64,000 nt of DNA from Pleodorina starrii (taxonomy: Eukaryota > Chlorophyta > Chlorophyceae > Chlamydomonadales > Volvocaceae): positions 1,630,501-1,694,500 of the forward strand of contig BRXU01000016.1 in NCBI GenBank assembly GCA_030267565.1, in the 5' to 3' direction. Of this stretch, positions 16,001 to 27,200 are shown piece by piece. Positions within the stretch are counted from its first letter, which is position 1. Each line of letters begins with the position of its first letter. The notes under the pieces are model-generated. The model was given only the letters and a program-made list of their open reading frames with translations. It searched no databases and had not been told where the DNA came from. The position numbers and the translations under genes are program-made.

Positions 16001-18480
16001 GGCTTCGGCGCGCAGGTGCTTAATCAGGAGATCCTCCGGCGCGCGATTCTCGTGCAGCAGCAGCAGCGGCAGCAGCAGCAGCAGCAGCACGGCGACTGGG
16101 AGGCGATGGGGGATGACGGGCGCTACGGCGGCCCCGGCGCCGAGCCGCCGCGACGCGGCCCGGCGGGCGGCGGCGGCGGGCACCCGGCGGCGCCGCGGGG
16201 GCCGCCGCTGCAGCAGCAGCGCCAGTCGGGCGGCGATTGGCAGCAGGAGGAGGACCACCCGGGGCTGCACGACTACGACGGACTGGAGGGCACGGAGGAT
16301 CTGCCGCCGCTGCGGCACACGCCGCCGCCGTACGGCAGGACGTATGAGGAGGCATCGGCGGCGGCGGCCGCCGCCGCCGCCGCGGCGCAGCAGCAACAGC
16401 AACAGCAGCAGGCGCTGGGTTCGCTGGTCTTGCGGCTCGGCGGCTTTGGTCGTGACGGCGGTGGGCCGCAGCTGCCCCTGCATGTGCTGGGCAGCTTGCA
16501 CCAACAGCTGCCGCCGCTGCAGCTGCACCCGCGGCATTCCCACCCCCACCCGGACTTCCCACCACCACCACCGCCGGGTGACGGCTTGGGAGAGGTGGGG
16601 CGGGCGGGCCATGCGGTGTCGTGACCGGGCGGGGCTTTTCGGGGGAGGGACTTCAGGGACAACATCACGCATCTCTTTGCCCTCTGTTGAATGCATCGCC
16701 GCCTGGACTGAGGGTCGCTCTCCGAAGGCTGTTGTTGGTCCTGTCCTGTTGGGTCCGCTTGTCCGCTTGTGGCGCTGACGCCCCGGGTTCATGGGGCTTT
16801 TGTTCGGTCCCTGTTCGGTCCCTGTTCGGTCTCGTGTTCTCACCCCGGGCCAGGGCGCCGGCGGGAGGAGGGCCTGCCCGCGCGGTCCGACAGGGCTGGC
16901 GGGAAGGACATGCCACAGGACATGCCGCGTGCTCGTCCCCGGTCCCCGCGTCCTCGTCCCCGGTCCCCGGTCCTGACCTCTCTTTGCTCTCGTTGTCCCG
17001 GATTGCTGGATATCACCTCATGCCTCCGCTCGGCCACGATTTTGCACACGACACGATCCGATGCACGATGCGTTCGATACACCGTGCGCCCGAATGATCT
17101 CGTGTCGTCCGCTGCTTTCCCTCTCCCCGCAGGGCCAACCAGCTCCCAAGCGCCGCGGGCGGCCCCCCAAGCTCAGGTCGCAGGGCCCGGACTTCCTACA
17201 GCCCCCGGGCAGCGCATCCGCCTCCCAATTCTTCGACGGCGGAAGCGGCGGCGCGAAGCGATCCCTGTCTCCGGCGGACGGCCGCGGCTCCATGCCGTAC
17301 ACCTCCGGCGGCGGAGGCGGCGGCGGCGGTAGCGGTCGCGCGAGCCAGCAGCAGATCCCATACGGGTACGACAACGGCGGCGCGGATCTGGATCTTACCG
17401 ACGATCCGGTCATTGGGCCGCCGCTGTCGTACGACGGAGGCGGCCAGCGGGCGCTGCGGGGTGGGCGGGAAGACGGAGCGGACGTTGCGCTCGGGCCGGG
17501 TAAGCCGGGAGGAAAATGGCGGGCACAGGGCGCGTGTGTGGGCAGCGCGAATGTGAAGGGATGGCGCGTGTTGCGGAGCTGGCAGCGGCAGCAGCGGCTG
17601 TGCGTGCGGATTTCCATTCCCGGTAGCTTCCACCGCACTGCACTGCACGCACCGCCGGCCGCCCGTGATTGCGTGTTGCCGCCCCGGTGCTCCTCCGTCC
17701 CCCCCGATTGGTGGTGGTGCAGGTCGAGCGCCATCAGGGCCCAGAGTCGGCAGCGGCGGCGGCGGTGGCTCAGCCGGCGGCGGCGGCTTAGCCGGCGGCT
17801 CCGCTGGTGCTGTCCGGCATCGGCCCAGCGGGAGCCTGCAGCAGGGCAGGCCGTCGTTCGGAAACGCGCCGGACAGCGACCTGGAAGTGGATGTGGAGGA
17901 GCTCCCGCCGCCGCCGCAGCAGCAGCAGCCAGCCACCGCCCGGGCCGCTGACGGCGCGGGGTGGCAAGGGTCAGGCCGCGGCGGCGCCGCCGGGCCGTAC
18001 GGTGGCCGCCACAGCTGGCAGGGCGGGCCCTTCGACGAGGCCGACGACGTTGACGGCGGGCCGTACGCCGACCAAGGCCAGTACCGGTCGTCGTACGACC
18101 GTCCGGAGCCCTCTGGCGGCGGCGCCGCCGCCGCCGCCGCCGTCCCCAGCAAGCGTCAGCGGTTGGCGGATGGGGCGCCGCCGCTCAACGGCCGCAGCGG
18201 CGGTCGCGGCCGCGGTCGCGGCCGCCACACCAGCCCCGGCGGCGGCATGGGCCCCGGGGAGCCTGGCGGCCGCGGCGGCAGCGGCGGCGGCGGCGCGCCC
18301 GGTTCGGGGGCCGCGGCGCTGCGGCCGCCGCCGTCGCAGCAGGAGTTGGCCGCCTATGAGCCGGTGGTGGAGATACGGGACGTGGAGGAGGAGGACGGGG
18401 GGCGGTCGCTGTCGCTGTCGTTCCTTCACAGCACGCTGGGTACCTTTGCGGGTAGCCTGAAGCTGATAACGGCGGAGTAG
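13027..18480 (+). CDS. large low-complexity AT-hook protein, putative nuclear DNA-binding
   Basis: Exons 13027-14230, 15156-16594, 17133-17499 and 17627-18480 (stop TAG) chain in frame to about 1,287 residues. The only recognisable motif is an AT-hook, PKRRGRPPK (about residues 886-894, core RGRP), opening exon 3; AT-hooks bind the minor groove of AT-rich DNA. The rest is mostly disordered: polyQ runs (about 155-175 and several in exon 2), polyG and polyA runs, His/Gln patches and acidic stretches. Less biased islands are SLEWLLRYSDLRNVSRIQQEL, STEDELLFAANALELLA, MCAPTLYEEIVATNSPDLPVQVLLLSSGQLQRL and the C-terminal AAYEPVVEIRDVEEED. A role in chromatin or transcription is inference. The first ATG directly follows an acceptor-like TTCCAG, so a 5'UTR intron is possible; an alternative start is ATG 13102. 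The exon 2 donor (GAG/GTGGGG) is weak but is the only one found in phase. Confidence 0.7.
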
Positions 18481-19154
18481 GAGGAGGAGGAGGAGTAGGG
18501 GCAGTAGGAGGAGTAGGGGCAGGCGAGAGAGCGTCAGGCGTTTCCCTTCCCCGCGGTCCGCCGTCTCCTCTCTTCCTCTCTCTCTCTACCTCTACCTCTC
18601 CCTGCCTTTTTGATAACCCGTCAGGGGACGCTTGGGGCGGCGAACCGGGCCGGCCCGGGGCGGGAAGTTGGTGGTGGCGGTGGTGGTGTGATCTGCGTGT
18701 GGGCAGCGGGGCGGGTGTTGGGGCGGGCGGGCGCTTGTCCCTTGACGCCATTGCACCACTGCGTCTGTCACTGCGTCTGTCACTGCTGATTGGCAGACCT
18801 ATCGCCTGTTGGGGCTGTCGTACCCCTTCCCCCGCCGGCGGACGCGGTGTCGATTGGGAGTTGGAGGTGCTGGAGCTGCGGTGGCGGCGGCGGCGGCGGA
18901 AGCGGACAGGGTCTGCGCGCTGCGCCCGGTGGCCGGCGGCGGCAGCCGCGCTGAGAGGAATGGGGTTGGGTTTTAGGGCTTTCAGGGCCTGGCGCTGGGG
19001 CGCGGCGGTTCCGGAGGCAGAACGGAGGGGAGCCGGCAGCGGCGGGGCGCCGTCGGAGTCGCGCCCGACGACAATGAACGAGCTTAGGGTGGCCAGGGGG
19101 GCTGAGGGTCGGGAGTCCTCCACTCGGCTGGTCCTCTTGATTCTCTCGGCTCCC

Positions 19155-19199
19155 GGTTTGTTACCCCCGGTACCCCCGAGGGTTTGTTACCCCCGGTAC
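19155..19199 (+). repeat. direct repeat, period 26 bp
   Basis: GGTTTGTTACCCCCGGTAC occurs at 19155-19173 and again at 19181-19199. A second short direct repeat (AGTCCGAGCCCTGCCG) follows near 19311 and 19331. Both lie in the 3' flank of the AT-hook gene. Confidence 0.85.
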
Positions 19200-21043
19200 T
19201 TTCAGCATTACGATTCGGCCTCTCGCCCTGTTGAAGAGGGGTTTGCTGAAGAGGAGTGTGAGGGGCGGGGTGAAGAGGGTTGGGTTTCAGCTGGGAGGGA
19301 GGGAGGGAGCAGTCCGAGCCCTGCCGCTCCAGTCCGAGCCCTGCCGAGTCTTCGGCGGTGGCGGTGGCGGTGCTGCTGCTGCTGCTGCTGCGCACGAGTA
19401 GGTTGGCACTCCCTTTTACATGTACGGTACCTTCACTTGTTGTCAGTCAAACGCCCCTTGTCAAATGTCCTGAAAACAAACAGAAACGCAGTGAGGAAAT
19501 GCGCTGCAAAAGCTTGTCTGCGTGGTGATGTGGCCGGTGCTGTCTCTGCCCCTGGGCGCGGCGGCGAGGGGCGCAGAGGGTGGTGGGGTAGCGCACCGGC
19601 GTGCTGTAGTGCCCGACGGGGCGCGGGGGGGAGCCCTCCGGGTTGTCTTGAAGGTAGGAAGCTAGAAACGTGTCTTGCTCCCGGAGGAGTCATGTGCTGT
19701 GTGTGAGTGTGTGTGTGTATAAGAGGGGTGGCCAGCGCCGGCGACGATCCCCTCCCGGTGCTCCTCAATTGTGGGTGTCGCCGGCGGGCGCGTAGCCGAG
19801 GGACAGCTCGCGGGGGGTGCGAGGCTGCCGTTGCAGCGACTTTTGAGCTTTGGGAGCCTCGGTGGGGTGGGCTGATGGACAAACGGTGGGGTGCGAGGAA
19901 TGGACAAACGGGGCGGGGCAAGGCTGCATTGAGCTGGGTGGGCGGTGAGCGGAGGGGAGTGAAAAGCTAGGTAGGGAAAAGCCGATGTGGACGCCTCGGT
20001 TCGACACCGCAAGGGAGAGGGCCGGGCCGGGCCGGGGGTTTTTAGGGTTTTAGGGTCAGTTGGGAGAGTGTGGGGGCGGGGGCGACCGGGCCAGGTCTGG
20101 TCCTGTGAAATTTGGCGAGTATGGAACAACACCGTGCCTTGTGTGTTGTGTATGTGTGTGGGGGGTGTGGGGCTGCATTGTGTTGCATCCAACAACAGTT
20201 CATAGGGTTGGGTGGGTTGGGTGGGCTTTGGGGGACGGGGAACAACACTGTGCGTTGCGTGCCCGCGTCTGGCTGGCTAACTGGCTGGCTGGCTGGGTGT
20301 GTTGCGGTGAAGAGGGGGGGGAGGGGCTGCCCGCCGATAAGGTGCTCGCGCAGCACCTAGGGAGGCTCCGAATCCTGCCTGATGTGTACGACCGGGGTGC
20401 CTAGCGCCTCGTAATTTATTAGCGTGTATCGGTACCAGGTAGTAGGGTTGGCCTTTCGTGTTCCAGGCCAATGCCCCCTAACCACTCGCAGACCAATGCA
20501 CCAATCGCCAACGGCCAACTGGCACATTTTGCAGCTGCTTCCAGTATTCCCTCGCCCCCCGACCACGCAGCCGACCAATCGCCAGTAGACACGAAGGTAA
20601 CGAAATTGCGAGGACCCGAATCCGCGCCGCCCGCAGCCGACCCTTGGCCACGGGCCACGGGCTCCTTCCCAGTCCTGTCCATCGGTGTCGCCATCTCGCC
20701 AGGACCTCTCCGACTGCAGAAGCCTTCACACGCACCTCCGAGAAGCCCGCCGTGGCAACCCCCACCGTCCCCAATCGCCCCCAATCGCCGGCTTTCTCTC
20801 TCTTCCTGGCAGCTCGCGGTCTTACGTGCAGGCTGCCCGCACCGCCCCCCGGCCGTCGTTGCAACCATCGGCCAATCCTCACCCTCCCCCATCAAAACCC
20901 TGAACAGCAGACGCCGGCGGCCTCCCACCCCCCCTCTTCGCGCCCTCTTCCCTCTCCGCCCGCCGTTCGCAGCAAGTTGCGCAACCAAACCCAACCGAGA
21001 ACCAGCCCAACCCCCCCCCTCAGCCACCGCGCATTATACAAAA

Positions 21044-21048
21044 TTACA
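21044..21048 (-). promoter_or_regulatory. probable polyadenylation signal of the NAD+ synthetase gene
   Basis: TGTAA on the minus strand lies about 220 nt after the stop codon, within an AT-richer patch (ATTATACAAAATTACAG on the plus strand). Motif and distance fit algal nuclear genes. Confidence 0.5.
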
Positions 21049-21266
21049 GATGCTCCCTTCACCGCCGTCGCCAGCTCCCTCCCTGGGCCCTCGGTCGGTC
21101 GGCCCTCGCGTGCATAAACCGCAACCACAACCTTACCGGCGCCTGAACTGCGCTGTGGCGCGTCGCGCGTGTATCTCCAAACGCACGCACCACCCCAGCG
21201 GCGCGAACCCTTCCTTGCTGGCTGGCTGGCTGGCTTGCCTGCCTGCTTGCTTGCTTCCGGAGGGAA

Positions 21267-24200
21267 TCAGGTCGCGGCCTTGGCCTCCGCCGCCACCGCC
21301 TCCGCCGCCGCCGCGTCGCGCGCCGCCAGCTCATCGATGCGCTTGAACTGCCAGGGCCACCTAGAGGGTGCCGTGCGGTGACGTGCCGTGCAATGCAGTG
21401 CCGTGCAAGGAAAGAGGGGGGGGAGCGGGAGCCGGGAGAAATCAAGGCGGGCGTTCTGGCCCTTTCCCGCACCGCGTTCACGTTCGCGTTCGCGTTCGGA
21501 TCGCGGCGGGATCAGATTTAGTGGCCCACCGAGCGCAGCCCCGCGGCTTCGGACTGCGGACAATAAGGCTGGGAGGGGTACTCGGTGTGGTGGGAGGGGT
21601 GCTCGGTGCGCGAGGGATGGCTGTTGACAACCGAGGGCCTTATTCCCATATTTTCATTTCTTCCTGCAGAACCCCTGCTCGTAGATGGTCAAGTCAACTT
21701 ACCGCACGTTGTAGAGGAACTGGCGGTGGTCGTACCGGTTGTCGTCCGGCGAGTACGACTCCATGTGGTACGACGGAGTCAGTACGGTGGCCTTGTGGCG
21801 GTTGATGGAGTAGAACCGGAAAAAGTCCTTGACCTGCCACCCCCCGGGGGCGGTGACAGAAGCGGCTTTAGGGCAAAGGACCCACGAGCCGTACGGTGCA
21901 CGGCATCACGGCACAGCAGCGTGCAAGCCCAGTACTTGCTTGCGCCCTCCCCCGCGAAGGCCCGCGAAGCGACTGACAAGTTGAGTGGCAAACAAACAAA
22001 ACTTAAGCAAACAAACTGATAACAACGATAACAACCGCTACGAGTCCTGAATTACTGGATCAGACCGGAATTCAGGGGCAGCTACGGCCCCTGGTGACGT
22101 GCAAGGAGGCAACCTTGCAGATTCGTTAGTTGGTTGCATGGTTAGTTGGAGGTTGGTTGGTTGGTTAGTTCGTTACCTTGGTGGCGATGGCCGCCGGCGC
22201 CAGTCGGCCCCGCCACATTGCCGCACAAGCGTTGTACATCGCCACTGGACCCGCGCGAGCCACCTTGCGCAGCCTGCCGTACAGCGACAGCTCAGCGTAC
22301 GTCATGCCCATGTCGATCTCGTCCAGCTGTACGACAAGCCGCCGCCGCCGCGAATGCCCGAATGGCGGCGGCGATGGCGGCGGCGAAGTGGCGGCGGCGA
22401 TACATGCGTTGATGACAATTGACAAAAGCGACGGCGGTGGCGGCGTCAGAGGCGGTGATGGAGGTCGAGTGGCGACTCAGGCGACGCGATGCGGTCCGGG
22501 TGCTGGTGAGGATGAAGGGAAGGAATACGGTGGGCGGCAGTCTCCGCCTCTTCCTTTCCCCTTCCCTGGACTCTTTCCCCCCCTTTTGCCAAGGCCAAAA
22601 CTACGGTACCTTCCCTTCCCTTCCCCTCCCTTCCCTTTCCTTGCCTTTACGCCAGGTTTCGTCCCCCCTGCCCGCCCCCCCCCCTCGCCCCCTCCCCGCC
22701 CCCCCAACCTGCGGCTGCTGGCCCTCGATCAGCGGTTCGAGCTCAGCGGTGGGCGGCGCCGCCTCCACCTGCGATGATACCGGCAGTACGGCAGTACATC
22801 ATCTTGTCGTACGGCGGCGAGGACGCTATGACGCACGCTATGGCGCGATGACGCGATGCGGCACGCGGCGGCGCGGAGCTGTTTGTGAGAGGTCGACCTG
22901 GACGAGCAACGCAGGGAGCGACGCGGGAGGCGGTGCCGTGCTGTCGTACTGTCGTACCTCGGCCAGTACGGGGTAGCCCAGGTTGGTTGCGGCCCACTGC
23001 AGGAAGGAGCGGAGGTCCTACGTGAGGGGGGGGAGGGGGGAGAGGGGGAAGGGGAAAGGGGGGAGGGGGGCTGGGTACGGTTAGGGTTTGTGCCCGGCGA
23101 AGGCCTCGGGTTGAGTTTGGCCACTGGATAGAAAGAGGACAGAGGACACGCCAGCAAAGGTCAAGGGAGGGACTTGCGGAGGAACGGGAGCTCTATTGCG
23201 GCTCCGACCGCCTGACAAAAGCCCACTCCCCCGCCCACCTCTGCCGTACACCTCCCAAACCCTCATTCCCACATCCACACACACCCGCCCCTCCGTCCCT
23301 CCCTCCCTCCCTCCCTCCCTCCCTCCGCCCACCGACCGTCTTGCTGATGGATCCGATCGGGTTGATGTCGGCGGACGAGCAGTCGTACTTTGTCAGGTAG
23401 CCTGCGCGTGAGCGTGCCGTGTGTACAGGTACACGGTACACGGCAGGTACACGGCAAGTTACGGCAGCAAACACATCACGTTGCCCACTCGCCCGCCCGC
23501 GGTTTCACCTTCATTTAAACCCATTTCCGCAAGACGGTGACAGACGAGGCGGGACGAACAACACCCACACCCGCACCCTCACCCGCACCCCCACCCTCAC
23601 CAAACCTCGACAAAGCACCCACCCCACCCCACCCCGCCCCACCCCCACCCCCGTTTTAATTACCCCACCCCACCCCACCCCACCCCACCCACCACGAACA
23701 GTGTAAGACAGAGACTTCGGACGAGGTATCTATCCACCATCACAACCACCACAACCACCACAACCAACCCACACCCCTCCCCCCTCCCCTCCCTCACCCC
23801 TCAGGCACTCGTCCACGTTAGCCGAGCCCAGCACCAGCAGCCACCCGGACCCTCCCCGGTGAGGCACCCCCCGGGCCCAGGGCAGCAGCTGGGCGAGCAG
23901 GAAGGCCAGGACCATGCGCAGACGGGCCTGAATGTTCTGTGGGTGTGGGTACGGGGGGCAGGGGGAAGGAGGGAGGGAGGGAGATAAGAACAATACGGCA
24001 GCGGAGGGGCGTAGGCGACCGAGTGCGGGTGGAGGGGCAGGGGCAGAGGAAGTAACACCTTCCCCCCCCCCCCCCGAACCCACACAAACACACACATACA
24101 CACACACGCTCACCTGCAGCGCGAGGTTCTCGGCGGTGCTGCCCCCGTGCGCCTTGAAGGCCGGTCTGCGGCCGCCCGTCACCGCCGCCGCAAACAGCCC

Positions 24201-27200
24201 CACCACCGCCTCCACCACCGAGTCGATGGAGAGGGACAGGTGGTAGGCCCCCACCTGCTCACACAGCAGCCGGGCGCTGGGGAGGGGGAGGGAGGGGGGC
24301 GGGTGTGTGTGTGGAGGTGTGGGTGGAGGTGTGGGTGGAGGTCTGGGTACCATCATTCAAGCCCTGAAAAACCCTATAAAACCCGCCTAATACCGGTACC
24401 CCCACCAAATCCCCGCACTGCCCCCCTCCCTGTAGCTCCCGCCCTAAAACCCCTAAAACCCCTAAAACCCGCCTCACCGCTCCCGTGTCTCCCTGGAGCT
24501 GTTGACGGTGCCCATGTAGACGCAGCTCAGCAGTCGACCCGCCAGCTCCCGGGCGTCTGAGGGCAACTGGTCGGGAGCGTAGCCGGCCACGCGGCGCACG
24601 TCGGAGATGACCCGCGGGTCACCCGCCGCCACCGCCGCCACCACAAGCTGCGCACCCGGGACCAGACAAACACGGACGGGGGGGGGAAAGGGGTCAGGGA
24701 GTGATATGCTCCTTTATATAACAATGGGTCGGGTGGGGTGGAGACGCGGCGCAAGGCAAGGGGAGGGGGGGTCGCGGAGGCGGGGGGGGTTTAGGGAAGG
24801 GAAGGAAAGGCGCGCAGCAGAGTGACTAGGGTTGTGAATTAAGATTTACGGTTTTACGAATTTAAGAAATTAAGATTACTTAATTACATAATTAAGGTTG
24901 GCCCCGGCTTAAATTTAAGGAATTAAGGCTCGCCTTATTAAGCCTCCTCTGGAGGACCAAAAACCTTAAAAGTGTAACGGACCCATGGGTCTTACAAGTC
25001 CCGCCGGTCTCCCAACCGGGGTTCCGCGGAGTTGCGACGCGGCAAGACAGCCTCCAGCAGCGTGGTCCCCTTTTGCATGTGATGTTGCCGGCCCTTGACA
25101 GTGGGTGGCGTTGCTACATCAACGCCGCCATATGCGCCGGTGTTGATAGTCTTGCCCGCGTCAGCCATTGATTTGAATTGGAAAGACAGTTGTCGCTGTT
25201 TGAGCTTTATACGTGCTGAGGCGGTGTCCTAGAAATAAGTATGTATAGAAAATACCATAGAAACCTCGAAAATGCAGGAAAAACGTTGAAAATCCACGTT
25301 CGTACACGTGTACGGAAAGCTTAAATTAAGGTTCCAGGTTTGGGGCCCCACTGACCTTAAATTAAGCCTATTTACTTAATTACAGAATTAAGCTTACTTA
25401 ATTACACATGCCAAAACCAAATTAAGCTTAAATTCACAACCCTAAGAGTGACGCAGGCGAAGGGGGAGGAGAGGAGGAGCGGCAGGGAGGAACAGAGAGG
25501 TGAGGTTGAAATGAGGGAGCGGCGGCGGCGCGGAAGTGGAGCACGCACTCCCCCACTCAGACGCCCGCCCTTTGCCCCTCATGCCCTTGCTGCCCTTAAC
25601 TGCTCGGCAGCCCCCACCCCCCACCCCCCCACACCCCCCACCTGGCACATGGCCCCCACAATCGCCGCCACTGAGGAGCTGTCCGCGCCCCCACTGAGGG
25701 GGATGAGGAAGCCGGAGGCGCCGCAGCGGCGGAGGTAGTCCCACAGCCAGCAGGCGGGGCCGTACGCAATCTCCTCCTCGGGAAGAAGAACCTGCGGGGG
25801 AGGTGGTGGGGGGAGTGAGGAGCGTGGAGGGAGGGGCGTGGGGGGAGGGGCGTGGAGGGTGGGCGGATGGGGTGTTCAAAAGCACGAGGGCGACGAAGGG
25901 GCCGGTGAGGGAGGCCGTGGAGGGAGGTGTTGGGCAGGGCATGGTAGCAAGGGCGGCCTCTGCCCCGTCAGCATGTGTACGGCAACATGTGTACGGCAAC
26001 GACCCGTGGCCCTGCATTCCCCTCTTGAGGAGAAGGGCGCTGGGGCCCTCAAAACCCTGCCACCCCGCCCACCCCCACTCCCCCCGCGGCGGCGGCTGAG
26101 GGAGCCCTGTCAGCACATTGGCTGACCCTGCCTTGCCTTGGGCGTTATCGGCCGGGAGGGGTACAGCGGCCGTGCCGCCGCCGCCGCCGCGGGGCCGTCC
26201 GCTGCCGCCGCTGCCGCCGCTGCCGCCGCCGCCGCCGCCGCCGCCGCTCCGCCGCACAGTCTGAAGTCCAGCTCCACCAGTGCGGGTGAGACCATGGCGC
26301 TGGCCTGCTCTCGGAGGCTGGAGATGGAGCATCTGGCGGGTGACCGTTGGCAGGTGACCGTTGTCCAACCGTTGGAAGTTGGACGTTAAGAGGAGGCCGG
26401 CGGTTTTGACAGTGCATATATGTAACAAATATTTATATATATATGTATGTAACATGTATATTTAACACTTGTACATGCAGGTACATATTTTACCGCAATA
26501 ATAACTTTTGTGGTCTTGGTTTTGGTTTTGGACGAGCCATCTTTGGATATGCGAGGCGTCGCGTGCTGCGCCCGTCGCCAGTGCTGACGCCATTGCCAGC
26601 ACAATGGCACAGTCCCCCTCCCGACAGGGTACCGGTGCACAACTTTCGTTTACAACCGTTTGCAACGGTAGTACGACACAACCTACCTGTACGACACGAC
26701 CTCATCCAGATCCACCGTCGCCGTCACCACCTCCACCTCCGCCAGCCCGAACTGCCCCCCCTGCGCCACCAGCGCCCCGTTGACCGCCACGCAGGCGCAA
26801 CCGTCGAAGTACAGCCGCCCGCCATCGCAGCCGCGCTGGTTGGCGTACAGGTACACACCGCCCGCCTTTCCTCGGGAAAGGGAATGAGAGAGAGAGAGAG
26901 GGGTTTGAGGGTTTAGGAATTTGCGAAAAGCGAAATGAGATTGACATGGTTGGAGAGTTGAGAGTAACATGCGTCGTTCGATGCCAACGGGACGAGCAGA
27001 GAATTTCTTGCCCCCCCCCCCCCAACCCCGTATACACACACCCGCACACACCCACCCGCACACACACACACCCGCACCCACACACACACCCGCACACACA
27101 CCCCACACACACCCGCACCCCACCCACCCCCCCAGCTACCTTTGCCGTGGCCCCCTTGATAAGGTCCAGCCGCTGGTCCAGTTTCCTCAGCTGGTGGTGA

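Larger units (their letters stand above)
18481..21266. other. intergenic region between convergent genes
   Basis: This 2.8-kb stretch holds the 3' flanks of the AT-hook gene and the NAD+ synthetase gene. It has simple sequence: GGA/GTA-rich just after the AT-hook stop, tandem units at 19155-19199, GGCT runs near 20270-20300 and 21218-21252, and a telomere-like TTTTTAGGGTTTTAGGG at 20039-20055. A 291-residue plus-strand frame at 20471-21346 is Pro-rich, overlaps the 3' end of the NAD+ synthetase gene and looks fortuitous. Confidence 0.55.

Noticed and set aside
15122..16843. 573-residue minus-strand open frame
   Set aside because: It is antisense to exon 2 of the AT-hook gene and consists of Leu/Arg/His-rich translations of CAG and GGC repeats.
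20471..21346. 291-residue Pro-rich plus-strand frame
   Set aside because: It overlaps the last exon and the probable 3'UTR of the NAD+ synthetase gene, has no recognised motif, and ends in translated simple sequence.
24827..25444. AT-rich intron segment as an organelle DNA insertion
   Set aside because: Terminal inverted repeats and a perfect 8-bp target duplication show a DNA transposon instead.
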